NCBI RefSeq assembly: GCF_013374995.1
Contig: NZ_CP056030.1
Span: 4,992,501-5,056,500 of the forward strand
DNA length: 64,000 nucleotides
Direction: 5' to 3'
DNA from: Pseudomonas eucalypticola
GTDB lineage: Bacteria > Pseudomonadota > Gammaproteobacteria > Pseudomonadales > Pseudomonadaceae
Under the pieces are notes generated by a model that saw only the letters and a program-made list of their open reading frames with translations, ran no database searches and was not told the origin of the DNA. This document shows positions 28,518-37,618 of the stretch, piece by piece. How positions within the stretch are numbered: position 1 is the stretch's first letter; every line of letters starts with the position of its first letter. The translations under genes and the position numbers were made by a program.

Positions 28518-29702
28518 TTATGCCGATATGGCGCGGACGCCGCGTCGCAGCCACATGCCGACCAGCGCCACGACACAGAGGGCGATCTGCAGCATGCCGT
28601 AACCGTCGCTGGTGGCCACCAACCCAATGCTGCGCACCAGGAAACCCGCCAGGATCGCCGGCGCGCAGAACGCCAGGTAGCTGAGCACATAGAACGTCGA
28701 CATCAACCCAGCCCGCTCGTGGGCATGGGCCAGTGGCAGCACGCTGCGCGCGGAGCCCAGAAAGCCACTGCCGAAACCGGCGCCGGCGATGACCGCGCCG
28801 ACGAAGAACAGCGTCAGCGCCTGCTGATTGGCCGCCAGCAGAACCAGGCCAATGCCGATGGCCAACAGCACCGTGCCCAGGCGCAGCACCTTCTCGGCTG
28901 CGACCGTGCGCAGCGCATAGATGGCGCCCGCGCCACTGAGCGTCAGCGTTGCCACCAGCGCCCCGCCGATCAGGTTGGAGGTAGAGCCCGTCGCCGCCCG
29001 CACCAGCGAAGGCGCCAGCGACAGAAAGAAGCCACCGGTCATCCACACTGCCGTGTTCACCGGCAGCATGCGCCACACGGCCGCCCTGGCCTGCGGCGGC
29101 ACGCTCAGGCGCGGGCGAAGCGAGGCGAGGGCGCCCGGCTGCGCGCTGACACTTTCCGGCAACCACACCAGCAGCACTGCCTGAACCACCAGCACACCGA
29201 GCACCACCGCGTACACCAGGCCAGTGGGCCACGGCGCATATTGCACCAGCAGCCCACTGCCCAAACCGCCCAGCGCCATGCCCAGCAACGGCGCCAGGCT
29301 GTTCAGCAGCGGCCCCTTGTTGCGGTCGTTATCCAGCAGGGCTGCGCCCAGGGAACTGGTGGCCATGCCCGTGGCGAACCCCTGCACAACCCGGGCGGCG
29401 AGCAGCCAGCTGACGTCGCGGGCATAGATGAACGCCAGCATCGACAGCATGTTCAGCAACAGGGCTACCCGCAACACCGGGCGCCGGCCGATATAATCCG
29501 AGAGCGAACCCACGGTCAGCAACGCCGCCAGCAGGCTTAGCGCGTACACCCCGAACACCATGGTCAGCATGCCCGGCGAGAACTGCCAGGCCTCTTGGTA
29601 CACGTGATACAAGGGGGTGGGCGCGCTGGACGCCGCCAGGAATGTCAGCAGCACCACCGACAGGTAGGCCAGGCTGCTTCTGGCTGACAACACGTAGGAC
29701 AT
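28518..29702 (-). CDS. Major facilitator superfamily efflux transporter
   Basis: A 394-residue, 12-helix drug or metabolite exporter. The loop 2-3 motif is GSLSDYIGRRPVL, and PTPLYHVYQEAW lies at the first periplasmic loop. It is transcribed divergently from a TetR regulator 89 bases away, the classic layout of a repressed efflux pump. GGAGGCTACC lies before the ATG. Substrate unknown. Confidence 0.88.
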   Translation of the reverse strand: MSYVLSARSSLAYLSVVLLTFLAASSAPTPLYHVYQEAWQFSPGMLTMVFGVYALSLLAALLTVGSLSDYIGRRPVLRVALLLNMLSMLAFIYARDVSWLLAARVVQGFATGMATSSLGAALLDNDRNKGPLLNSLAPLLGMALGGLGSGLLVQYAPWPTGLVYAVVLGVLVVQAVLLVWLPESVSAQPGALASLRPRLSVPPQARAAVWRMLPVNTAVWMTGGFFLSLAPSLVRAATGSTSNLIGGALVATLTLSGAGAIYALRTVAAEKVLRLGTVLLAIGIGLVLLAANQQALTLFFVGAVIAGAGFGSGFLGSARSVLPLAHAHERAGLMSTFYVLSYLAFCAPAILAGFLVRSIGLVATSDGYGMLQIALCVVALVGMWLRRGVRAISA

Positions 29703-29718
29703 GGTAGCCTCCGCAAAA

Positions 29719-29737
29719 GCTAATTCATTGCATTAGC
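29719..29737. promoter_or_regulatory. Candidate TetR operator between MFS gene and regulator
   Basis: Perfect inverted repeat GCTAAT-N7-ATTAGC in the 89-base divergent promoter region, close to the MFS start. A second, weaker dyad (AAAGC-N4-GCTTT, 29762-29775) lies nearer the regulator. Either could be the site of the adjacent repressor. Confidence 0.5.
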
Positions 29738-29791
29738 AGAGTCTGCACCCGCTCCGCGCTTAAAGCAAACGCTTTGTGTTAAGGTCGTTCA

Positions 29792-30337
29792 ATGGCTATC
29801 AAAGAAGGTATTCGCACGGGCGGCCGCAGTGCCCGTGTACAAGAGTCAGTCCACGCGGCCGTGCGCGCCCTGCTCCAGGAACAAGAGCGCGACAGCTTGA
29901 CCGTGCCGCTTATCGCCAGCCGCGCGGGCGTTACGCCCTCCACCATATACCGCCGCTGGGGTGAGCTGGCCGCCCTGCTGGCCGACGTCAGCCTGGCGCG
30001 CCTGCGCCCGGACAGCGCGCCTGCGGACACCGGCACCTTGCGCAACGACCTGCTGGCCTGGGCCGAGCAGTACCTGGACGAGATGAACTCGGAACCGGGG
30101 CGCAACATGATGCGCGACTTCATCGCCAGCGGCTGTTCCAGCCAATGCGCCACGGTGCTGCGCGGGCAATTGCAGACGATACTCGCGCGCGCGGTGAAGC
30201 GCGGTGAACCGGCGCCGGATGCCGACCACTTGCTGAACCTGATCGTTGCACCGGTGGTGTACCGCATCCTGTTCGCCGAATCGGCGCCCTCGCTTGAGCA
30301 CATGCATGAACTGGTGAACCTCAGCCTGAGGCGTTAG
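29792..30337 (+). CDS. TetR/AcrR family repressor
   Basis: A 181-residue dimeric repressor. The N-terminal helix-turn-helix is LTVPLIASRAGVTPSTIYRRWG (about residues 36-57). The remaining all-helical ligand domain is not assignable to a known inducer class. It is divergent from the MFS exporter and most likely represses it and itself through the dyad at 29719-29737. Confidence 0.88.
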   Translation: MAIKEGIRTGGRSARVQESVHAAVRALLQEQERDSLTVPLIASRAGVTPSTIYRRWGELAALLADVSLARLRPDSAPADTGTLRNDLLAWAEQYLDEMNSEPGRNMMRDFIASGCSSQCATVLRGQLQTILARAVKRGEPAPDADHLLNLIVAPVVYRILFAESAPSLEHMHELVNLSLRR

Positions 30338-30428
30338 GCCGCAGTGCGACCTTGGTCGGCGCTGACGCGCCGGGCTTGGCCGTGCGAGACTGGTAGCCAT
30401 CCGCACCCCCTTTGCATCGGAGCTCTTG

Positions 30429-33400
30429 ATGTCGCTGTCCAGCGGGCTGATCGCCGCGGTCGCCCTGGCCTACATGGCCGTGATGTTCGCCATCGCTTTC
30501 TATGGCGACCGCCGCAGCACGCCGCTGTCGCCGCGCCTGCGCGCCTGGGTGTACAGCCTTTCCCTGGCGGTGTATTGCACCAGCTGGACTTTCTTCGGCG
30601 CCGTCGGCCAGGCGGCCGAGCAATTGTGGGCGTTCCTGCCCATTTACCTGGGCCCGGTGCTGCTGATGGTGTTCGCGCCCTGGGTGCAGCAAAAGATGAT
30701 CCTGATCAGCAAGCAGGAAAACATCACCTCCATCGCCGACTTCATCGCTGCCCGCTACGGCAAGTCGCAGTCCCTGGCAGTCGTGGTGGCACTCATCTGC
30801 CTGGTGGGCGTGCTACCCTACATCGCGCTGCAGCTCAAAGGTATCGTGCTGGGCGTGAACCTGCTGATAGGCGCCGGTGCCGACGCCACTGGCACGCGTG
30901 TGCAGGACACCGCCCTGGTGGTGTCGCTGGTGCTGGCGCTGTTCACCATCGTCTTCGGCACCCGTAGCCTGGACGTCACCGAACACCACCGCGGCATGGT
31001 CCTGGCCATTGCCTTCGAGGCGCTGGTGAAGCTGTTCGCCTTCCTCGGCGTCGGGGCGTTCGTCACCTATGGCCTGTACGACGGCTTCGGTGACCTGCTC
31101 AACCAGGCGTCCCTGGCGCCGCGCCTGGAGAGCTATTGGCAGGAGACCATCAACTGGCCGTCCATGGTAGTGCAGACCGGCGTGGCGATGATGGCGATCA
31201 TCTGCCTGCCCCGCCAGTTCCATGTCACGGTGGTGGAGAACATCGAGCCCCAGGACCTGCGGCTCGCTCGCTGGGTATTCCCCGCCTACCTGATCCTGGC
31301 CGCGTTGTTCGTGGTGCCCATCGCCCTGGCCGGGCAGATGCGCCTGCCGAGCTGGGTCATCCCTGATTCGTTCGTCATCAGCCTGCCGCTGGCCGAGGCG
31401 CACCCGGCGCTTGCCCTGCTGGCCTTCATCGGCGGCGCCAGCGCGGCCACCGGCATGGTCATCGTCGCCAGCGTGGCCCTGTCGACCATGGTGTCCAATG
31501 ACATGCTGCTGCCCTGGCTGCTGCGTCGCCAGAGCGCCGAGCGGCCGTTCGAAGTATTTCGCCACTGGATGCTGTCGGTGCGGCGCATCAGTATCGTGGT
31601 CATCCTGTTGCTGGCGTACGTCAGCTACCGGTTGCTGGGCAGCACCGCCAGCCTGGCCACCATCGGCCAGATCGCCTTCGCCGCCGTGACCCAGCTGACC
31701 CCGGCCATGCTGGGGGCGCTGTACTGGAAGAAGGCCAACCGCCGCGGCGTGTTCGCCGGCCTGGCCGCCGGTACCTTCCTGTGGTTCTACACCCTGATCC
31801 TGCCCATGTCGGCCCACAGCCTGGGCCTGCCCCTGCACCTGTTCCCGGGGCTGACCTGGTTGCACAGCAACCCGCTGGGGCTGCCCATCACGCCGTTGAC
31901 CCAGGGCGTGGTGCTGTCACTGGCAGGTAACTTCATCCTGTTCGCCTGGGTGTCCGCGCTGTCGCGCACGCGGGTGTCGGAGCACTGGCAGGCCGGCCGC
32001 TTCATCGGCCAGGAAACCAGCGCCCGGCCCGGCGGGCGGCTGGCCCTGTCGGTACAGATAGAGGACTTGCTGACCCTGGCCTCCCGCTTTGTCGGTGAAG
32101 ACCGGGCACGGCAAAGCTTCATTCGCTTCGCCTACCGCCAGGGCATAGGGTTCAACCCCAACCAGCGCGCCGACAACGAATGGATCGCCCACACCGAACG
32201 CTTGCTGGCGGGTGTGCTAGGTAGCTCATCCACCCGCGCCGTGGTGCGCGCAGCCATCGAAGGCCGTGACATGCAGCTGGAAGATGTGGTGAAAATTGCC
32301 GACGAAGCCAGCGAAGTACTCCAGTTCAACCGTGCGTTGCTACAGGGCGCCATCGAGAACATCAGCCAGGGCGTGAGTGTCGTTGACCAGTCGCTGCACC
32401 TGGTGGCCTGGAACCGCCGTTACCTGGAGCTGTTCAATTACCCCGACGGCCTGATCACTGTCGGCCGGCCCATCGCCGATATCATCCGCTACAACGCCGA
32501 ACGCGGCCTGTGCGGCCCAGGGGAAGCCGAAGTGCATGTCGCCCGACGCCTGCATTGGATGCGCCAAGGCCGCGCGCACACCTCCGAGCGGCTGTTTCCC
32601 AACGGCCGGGTGATCGAACTGATCGGCAACCCCATGCCCGGTGGCGGGTTCGTCATGAGTTTCACCGACATCACCGCGTTCCGCGAGGCCGAGCAGGCAC
32701 TGACCGCGGCCAACGAAAGCCTGGAGCAACGGGTCGCCGAACGCACCCATGAACTGTCCCAATTGAACCAGGCCCTGACCCAGGCCAAGAGCACCGCCGA
32801 GGCCGCCAACCAATCGAAAACCCGCTTCCTCGCCGCCGTCAGCCACGACCTGATGCAGCCACTGAACGCCGCGCGACTGTTCTCCGCCGCGCTGTCCCAC
32901 CAGGGCGACGGCCTGTCCGCCGACGCTCAGCAACTGGTGCAGCACATGGACAGCTCGCTGCGCTCGGCCGAAGATCTGATCAGTGACCTGCTCGACATCT
33001 CCCGCCTGGAAAACGGCAAGATCACCCCGGACAGCAAACCTTTCGCGTTGAGCGACCTGTACGACACCCTGGGCGCCGAGTTCAAGGCTCTGGCCCAGGA
33101 ACAGGGCCTGGCGTTCCATGTGCGATCATCGGACCTGCGGATCAACAGCGATATCAAGTTGCTGCGGCGGATCCTGCAGAACTTCCTCACCAATGCCTTC
33201 CGCTACGGCAAAGGCCCGATCCTGCTGGGCGTGCGCCGCAAAGCCGGGGCCTTGAGCCTGGAAGTATGGGACCGCGGCCCAGGGATTCCGGATGACAAGC
33301 TGCAGGTGATCTTCGAGGAATTCAAGCGCCTGGACAGCCACCAGACCCGCGCCGAAAAAGGCCTGGGCCTGGGCCTGGCGATTGCCGACGGCCTGTGCCG

Positions 33401-33899
33401 GGTGCTGGGCCACCGCCTGCAAGTGCGGTCTTGGTCCGGCAAGGGTAGCGTGTTCAGCGTGACCGTGCCGGTGGCCAGTGTGGCCGCGCCCGCGCCCGTG
33501 GCGATCGCCAGCAAGGGCCATGACCTCAGCGGGCTGCACGTGCTGTGCGTGGACAACGAAGACAGCATCCTGGTGGGCATGAACAGCCTGCTCAGCCGTT
33601 GGGGCTGCCACGTGTTCACCGCCCGTGACCGCCTGCAGTGCCGCCACCTGCTGGACAACGGCATGCGCCCACACCTGGCGCTGGTGGACTTCCACCTGGA
33701 TGAAGGCGACACCGGACCGCAACTGATGGCCTGGCTACGTACCCAGCTCAACGCCCCGATACCGGGCATGGTCATCAGCGCCGACGGCCGCCCCGAGGTA
33801 TTGGACCAGGTGCATGCCGCCGGCCTGGACTACCTCGCCAAGCCCGTGAAGCCTGCGGCGCTGCGGGCATTACTGAACCGGCACCTCAGCCGGCAGTGA
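30429..33899 (+). CDS. Hybrid sensor kinase: symporter domain - PAS - histidine kinase - receiver
   Basis: Inner-membrane two-component sensor of 1156 residues. Domains in order: a sodium:solute-symporter-like transmembrane domain (about 1-490), a linker, a PAS domain (about 635-750; LFNYPDGLITVGRPIADII), a coiled coil (QRVAERTHELSQLNQ), a HisKA domain with His806 in VSHDLMQPLNAARLF, an HATPase domain (NFLTNAFRYGKG, DRGPGIPD, GLGLGLAI) and a receiver with Asp1087 in LVDFHLDEG. It resembles the CbrA kinase layout but adds a receiver and lacks the name-giving context. GGAG precedes the ATG. Its 3' end overlaps rmuC by 30 bases, tail to tail. Confidence 0.9.
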   Translation: MSLSSGLIAAVALAYMAVMFAIAFYGDRRSTPLSPRLRAWVYSLSLAVYCTSWTFFGAVGQAAEQLWAFLPIYLGPVLLMVFAPWVQQKMILISKQENITSIADFIAARYGKSQSLAVVVALICLVGVLPYIALQLKGIVLGVNLLIGAGADATGTRVQDTALVVSLVLALFTIVFGTRSLDVTEHHRGMVLAIAFEALVKLFAFLGVGAFVTYGLYDGFGDLLNQASLAPRLESYWQETINWPSMVVQTGVAMMAIICLPRQFHVTVVENIEPQDLRLARWVFPAYLILAALFVVPIALAGQMRLPSWVIPDSFVISLPLAEAHPALALLAFIGGASAATGMVIVASVALSTMVSNDMLLPWLLRRQSAERPFEVFRHWMLSVRRISIVVILLLAYVSYRLLGSTASLATIGQIAFAAVTQLTPAMLGALYWKKANRRGVFAGLAAGTFLWFYTLILPMSAHSLGLPLHLFPGLTWLHSNPLGLPITPLTQGVVLSLAGNFILFAWVSALSRTRVSEHWQAGRFIGQETSARPGGRLALSVQIEDLLTLASRFVGEDRARQSFIRFAYRQGIGFNPNQRADNEWIAHTERLLAGVLGSSSTRAVVRAAIEGRDMQLEDVVKIADEASEVLQFNRALLQGAIENISQGVSVVDQSLHLVAWNRRYLELFNYPDGLITVGRPIADIIRYNAERGLCGPGEAEVHVARRLHWMRQGRAHTSERLFPNGRVIELIGNPMPGGGFVMSFTDITAFREAEQALTAANESLEQRVAERTHELSQLNQALTQAKSTAEAANQSKTRFLAAVSHDLMQPLNAARLFSAALSHQGDGLSADAQQLVQHMDSSLRSAEDLISDLLDISRLENGKITPDSKPFALSDLYDTLGAEFKALAQEQGLAFHVRSSDLRINSDIKLLRRILQNFLTNAFRYGKGPILLGVRRKAGALSLEVWDRGPGIPDDKLQVIFEEFKRLDSHQTRAEKGLGLGLAIADGLCRVLGHRLQVRSWSGKGSVFSVTVPVASVAAPAPVAIASKGHDLSGLHVLCVDNEDSILVGMNSLLSRWGCHVFTARDRLQCRHLLDNGMRPHLALVDFHLDEGDTGPQLMAWLRTQLNAPIPGMVISADGRPEVLDQVHAAGLDYLAKPVKPAALRALLNRHLSRQ

Positions 33900-35360
33900 C
33901 GCGCCTTCGGCATCGGTCATGGCGCGTTCCAGCAGGTCGGCGGGCAGGCTTTTGCTGGCGCGCGCGCCCAGCAGCTTGAGCTGCTCGGTTCGGCTCACCA
34001 GGTTGCCACGGCCATCGGTGAGCTTGTTGCGCGCCGCGCTGTAGGCCTTGTCCAATTGCTGCAGGCGGTTGCCCACCTCGTCCAGGTCCTGAATGAACAA
34101 AACGAACTTGTCGTAGAGCCACCCTGCCCGCTCGGCGATTTCCCGGGCGTTCTGGCTTTGCCTTTCCTGTTTCCACAGGCTGTCGATGACCCGCAAGGTG
34201 GCCAGCAAGGTGGTGGGGCTGACGATCACGATCTGCCGGTCGAAGGCCTCCTGGAACAGGTTCGGTTCCGCCTGCAGGGCCGCCGAGAAGGCCGCCTCGA
34301 TGGGCACGAACAGCAGGACGAAGTCCAGGCTGTGCAGGCCTTCCAGGCGCTTGTAGTCTTTGCCCGACAGCCCCTTGACGTGGTTGCGCAGCGACAGCAC
34401 GTGCTGCTTCAGGGCTACTTGGGACACCGCCGGGTCGTCGGCACTGATGTACTGTTGGTACGCGGTGAGGCTGACCTTGGAGTCGACCACCACTTGTTTG
34501 TCACCGGGCAGCATGATCAGCACGTCGGGCTGGAAGCGCTCACCGTCCGGGCCTTTCAGGCTGACCTGGGTCTGGTACTCGCGGCCCTTCTCCAGGCCCG
34601 CGTGTTCCAGTACCCGCTCCAGAATCAGCTCGCCCCAGTTGCCCTGGGTTTTCTGGCCCTTCAGTGCCTGGGTGAGGTTGGTGGCTTCGTCGCTCAGTCG
34701 CTGGTTCAGTTGCTGCAGGCGCTCCAGTTCCTTGCCCAGCGAAAACCGCTCACGGGCCTCCTGCTGGTAGCTTTCTTCCACGCGCTTTTCGAACGACTGG
34801 ATGCGTTCCTTGAGCGGGTCGAGCAATTGCCCAAGACGTTGCTGGCTGGTCTCGGCAAAGCGCTGCTCGCGCTCATCGAAGATCTTCCCAGCCAACTCGG
34901 CAAACTGCGCGCGCAGCTCGTCCCGCGAACCCTGCAAGTCGGTCAGCCGCTGCTGATGGCTGTCCTGCTGCTCGCGCAACTCGGCCTGCAGGCCCGCGCA
35001 CTCGGCCGCCAGCCGGCGCAACTCGCCTTCCTTGCCGTTGCGCTCGAGGCTCCAGGCATGGGCGGCATCCCGGGCGTTGTCACGCTCGATCTGCAGCAGC
35101 TCCAGTTCGCGGCCCTGGGCGGCCAGCTCGGCCTGCTTCACACCATTGGCCTGGGCCAGGTCGCTGATTTCGTCACGGCAGGCATCCAGTTGTGCGTTTA
35201 GGCCATCCTGGGCCAACTGCGCGGTTGCCAGGCGCTCGTTCAGCAGCGCGGTGTCGGCGTTCACGCGGCTCAGGCGCCGCTGCAACTGAAACGCCAGCGC
35301 CAGGCTGGGTACCCCCGCTAGCAACAAGCCAAGCAACAGGCTGGTGATGTCCAAAGCCAT
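33870..35360 (-). CDS. rmuC: DNA recombination protein RmuC
   Basis: A 496-residue protein with one N-terminal membrane helix (ITSLLLGLLLAGVPSLALAF), a coiled coil over about residues 30-200, and the RmuC nuclease-like core (GNWGELILERVLEHAGLEKG, QPDVLIMLPGDKQVVVDSKVSL, LHSLDFVLLFVPIE). It limits inversions at short inverted repeats and is linked to DNA repair. The ATG at 35360 gives the membrane-anchored start; the frame continues upstream without stop but without homology-like sequence. Confidence 0.93.
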   Translation of the reverse strand: MALDITSLLLGLLLAGVPSLALAFQLQRRLSRVNADTALLNERLATAQLAQDGLNAQLDACRDEISDLAQANGVKQAELAAQGRELELLQIERDNARDAAHAWSLERNGKEGELRRLAAECAGLQAELREQQDSHQQRLTDLQGSRDELRAQFAELAGKIFDEREQRFAETSQQRLGQLLDPLKERIQSFEKRVEESYQQEARERFSLGKELERLQQLNQRLSDEATNLTQALKGQKTQGNWGELILERVLEHAGLEKGREYQTQVSLKGPDGERFQPDVLIMLPGDKQVVVDSKVSLTAYQQYISADDPAVSQVALKQHVLSLRNHVKGLSGKDYKRLEGLHSLDFVLLFVPIEAAFSAALQAEPNLFQEAFDRQIVIVSPTTLLATLRVIDSLWKQERQSQNAREIAERAGWLYDKFVLFIQDLDEVGNRLQQLDKAYSAARNKLTDGRGNLVSRTEQLKLLGARASKSLPADLLERAMTDAEGASLPAEVPVQ

Positions 35361-36468
35361 TTCAAATCCCACCGCGTTCAAACAAAGGCACAGTCTGAGC
35401 GAAGCGACGACCGGCGGCAAACCGATGATGCGTTCTGCCTCTGGTCGGGCGATAGCCGCACATTTTTGAACAACACCTGAAAAAAAATATCGGTGCCTGC
35501 ACAATGCAAAATATTCTCATCGAAGCATTGACATAATCAGATGAAGACTTGCCCCGACACATGAAATTACCGAGCACGCCCGTGCTAGAGCAAGCGCTCG
35601 GGACAATCCACAGAAGCTGTGGATAACTCAGTGGACAACCCCCTCCCGATGCCCGCAAACCCCGGTAGAATGGGGCTTTCAGTCAAACTGACGATTTTTT
35701 CACCAGCTCAAAAAAGCGTTTTTTTTCATTGACTTAAATTTTCAGTCGAGCATAGGGGTGGGATGGGCAAGGGCTTTGCAAGGAAATTGCAGATGAGGGG
35801 AGTGATGTGCACAACCGCCCTGATTGGAGGCAATGGACCGCACCATGTTCGGTCTCGATGTCAAGCTCTACCGAGGAAAACACCTCGCCAGGGGGTTCCC
35901 AATGCACGACTAAAGGTGCAAACTGGCCTGCTGCGCTACTAGACCAAAGCGGTAACGGATTGCTAGCCGCAAGACGCTCCCTGACCAGCCGCTACCGCCG
36001 CCGCGTAACAAAACAGTTGCCAAGGCGCCAGGACTTGATGTAGCCTTGAAAATGTTAGTACCAAGCTGAAAGTCAATTTACGGTCGACAAAGTCCTCCAG
36101 CACGTCGTTCGCAGCAAAGCGAACCCCCTGCTGAAACAGCGGACCGACCTACTCGATGGTTTCCAGGTAAACACTTCACGATCCTCGCACATTGACGAGC
36201 ATCGCTGCCAAGCCTCTTTACTCTGACCTAACCAACCTGCTGATTGATCAGGATCTTCACCCACGGGCTGTGAACCTTTGCCCCGGTGTGTTGCCTGTCC
36301 TCCTAAGTACCTACCGGTCAGCCCAAGCGCCACATTTGAAATGCGCTTCACACTGGCTGCTTTTGTTCCAGTCAGGTTCTTCGTTCGGCCAATGGTGGCC
36401 CACGTTACTGGAACGTTTTTAGTGCGCACGGATCTTATCCGTGTCTTTTGCAGGAACATCCAATAACT
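35361..36468. other. Gene-poor 1.1-kb stretch, origin unclear
   Basis: No gene I can support. The first 400 bases are AT-rich compared with the rest of the window and hold the dyad TCCACAG-AAG-CTGTGGA (35607-35623), which contains a perfect DnaA-box sequence TGTGGATAA (35618-35626). Short frames on both strands from 35.8 to 36.6 kb have no ribosome sites and unlikely compositions. On the minus strand, about 35.97-36.15 kb reads 60 codons without a stop (QQGVRFAANDVLEDFVDRKL) between two in-frame stops, so a decayed gene is possible. Confidence 0.5.
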
Positions 36469-36690
36469 ATGAACACTATCCACACTCAAGATGCCATTCG
36501 CACCCTGACCCACGCCTTTGCACCGTTGAACTGCCTGATCATGGCCGCTCGCAAAGGCTGCTTCAGCTTCACGATCGTCAACGAGCACGGTATTGCCCGT
36601 CACAGCGAACGCCTGTACCCGGAACAATACTCCAGCGCCGAGCCGCTGCAGGCCGTTATCGACCGTACGCGCCAGGCACTGGTTGCCTGA
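36469..36690 (+). CDS. Small conserved protein, DUF3509-like
   Basis: A cytosolic-type protein of 73 residues (MNTIHTQDAIRTLTHAFAP...RTRQALVA). The layout (a helical start with FAP, an aromatic beta-like middle, a C-terminal amphipathic helix) resembles the small Pseudomonas DUF3509 proteins, but this is from memory of the family and not certain. AGGA lies 13 bases before the ATG, slightly far. A strong terminator follows, supporting a monocistronic gene. Confidence 0.65.
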   Translation: MNTIHTQDAIRTLTHAFAPLNCLIMAARKGCFSFTIVNEHGIARHSERLYPEQYSSAEPLQAVIDRTRQALVA

Positions 36691-36710
36691 GGCAACCGCA
36701 ACACCCCAAG

Positions 36711-36736
36711 GCCCCGCTCTGATGCGGGGCTTTTTT
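36711..36736 (+). terminator. Rho-independent terminator
   Basis: Stem GCCCCGC / GCGGGGC with a six-base loop and six Ts (36731-36736), 20 bases after the small gene. Confidence 0.92.
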
Positions 36737-36991
36737 ATGGCCGCTTGGCGGCCAGCTGCAGGTCGCCAAGCAGCGCCTTGCCTGGGTAACTTGCAGGGCC
36801 TCCCTTATTTCCCTGTGGCATATTCATGACGGCTGGGCCCAGGCAAATAATTTAAAAACAGCCCTTTACAGCACACATATGACACTACACTTCAATTCAA
36901 GCGGTGCACGCCGCTTCCGGCGGGGCCGTCCAATTCACTGCTGCCAAGCACCCTAGCCCCGCCGGCCAGACAGGAGAGGTCGCAGGGCTTT
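36737..36991. other. Intergenic region before lysozyme-like gene
   Basis: No gene seen. An AT-rich block (36840-36900) probably holds the promoter of the next gene; I could not fix -35 and -10 boxes with confidence. Confidence 0.4.
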
Positions 36992-37474
36992 ATGGGCATC
37001 GCCGCACGGGAATTGAGCCAGTATGTGATTCGCCCAACCTTGTTGTACCTGGGGCGTCATTGCGCGAATGCCGAAGCATTGCTGCTGGGCGTCGCGGCCA
37101 GCCAGTCGGCCCTGGGCAGTGAATTGCACGGCCGGCGAGGCCATGGCCTGTATCGGATTGGCGCCCTTCGCCATCAGGCGTTGTGGGACCGCTACCTGGC
37201 GCTGGACCCCGAACTGGCCAGCCTGGTGCGCGGCCTGGCCAGCCAGCATGCTTTTTTAAGTGGCCCGCATCAGGAATTGACCGTCAATCTGCGATACGCC
37301 ACGGCCATCGCCTGGCTATTGATAGAACAGCAGAAAACGCCCTTGCCACAGGCCGATGATCTCATCGGCATGGCCAGAATATGGCGTCAAACCTTCCAAC
37401 CCCAGGGGCGCATCAGGGATTTTACTGCCGCCTGGGCACGCTGCATCACGACACCTGACAGATTAGCCAGCTGA
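36992..37474 (+). CDS. Hypothetical protein, possible lysozyme-like fold
   Basis: 160 residues, no signal peptide. The N-terminal half (LLLGVAASQSALGSEL, GHGLYRIGALRHQALWDRYL) recalls phage or pyocin lysozyme-fold proteins whose pattern is roughly AAxESxLGxxL...GLYQIxPxTHxxxW. If that alignment holds, the catalytic Glu is replaced by Gln in ASQSALG. The second half (NLRYATAIAWLLIEQQKTPLPQADD) also fits that group. The start at 36992 follows GGAGAGG at a longer spacing. Function unknown; family assignment tentative. Confidence 0.6.
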   Translation: MGIAARELSQYVIRPTLLYLGRHCANAEALLLGVAASQSALGSELHGRRGHGLYRIGALRHQALWDRYLALDPELASLVRGLASQHAFLSGPHQELTVNLRYATAIAWLLIEQQKTPLPQADDLIGMARIWRQTFQPQGRIRDFTAAWARCITTPDRLAS

Positions 37475-37618
37475 TGGTTGTGGCATAACGCCAGCTTATA
37501 AGCCATCAATCTGGTCGGATTGTCCTACAAAACCGCTCTATCTCAAGCGATACGGGCTATAGCGCCGCCGCGAAAATGTTGGTAGTTTTCGCTTCGGTGA
37601 TCACATGGAGTTCTAATA

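Noticed and set aside
35618-35626. DnaA box as evidence of a replication origin
   Set aside because: Single box; no dnaA, dnaN or gyrB nearby and no cluster of boxes.
36073-36627. 184-codon frame on the minus strand
   Set aside because: Runs antisense into the small DUF3509-like gene, has no ribosome site and unlikely composition.
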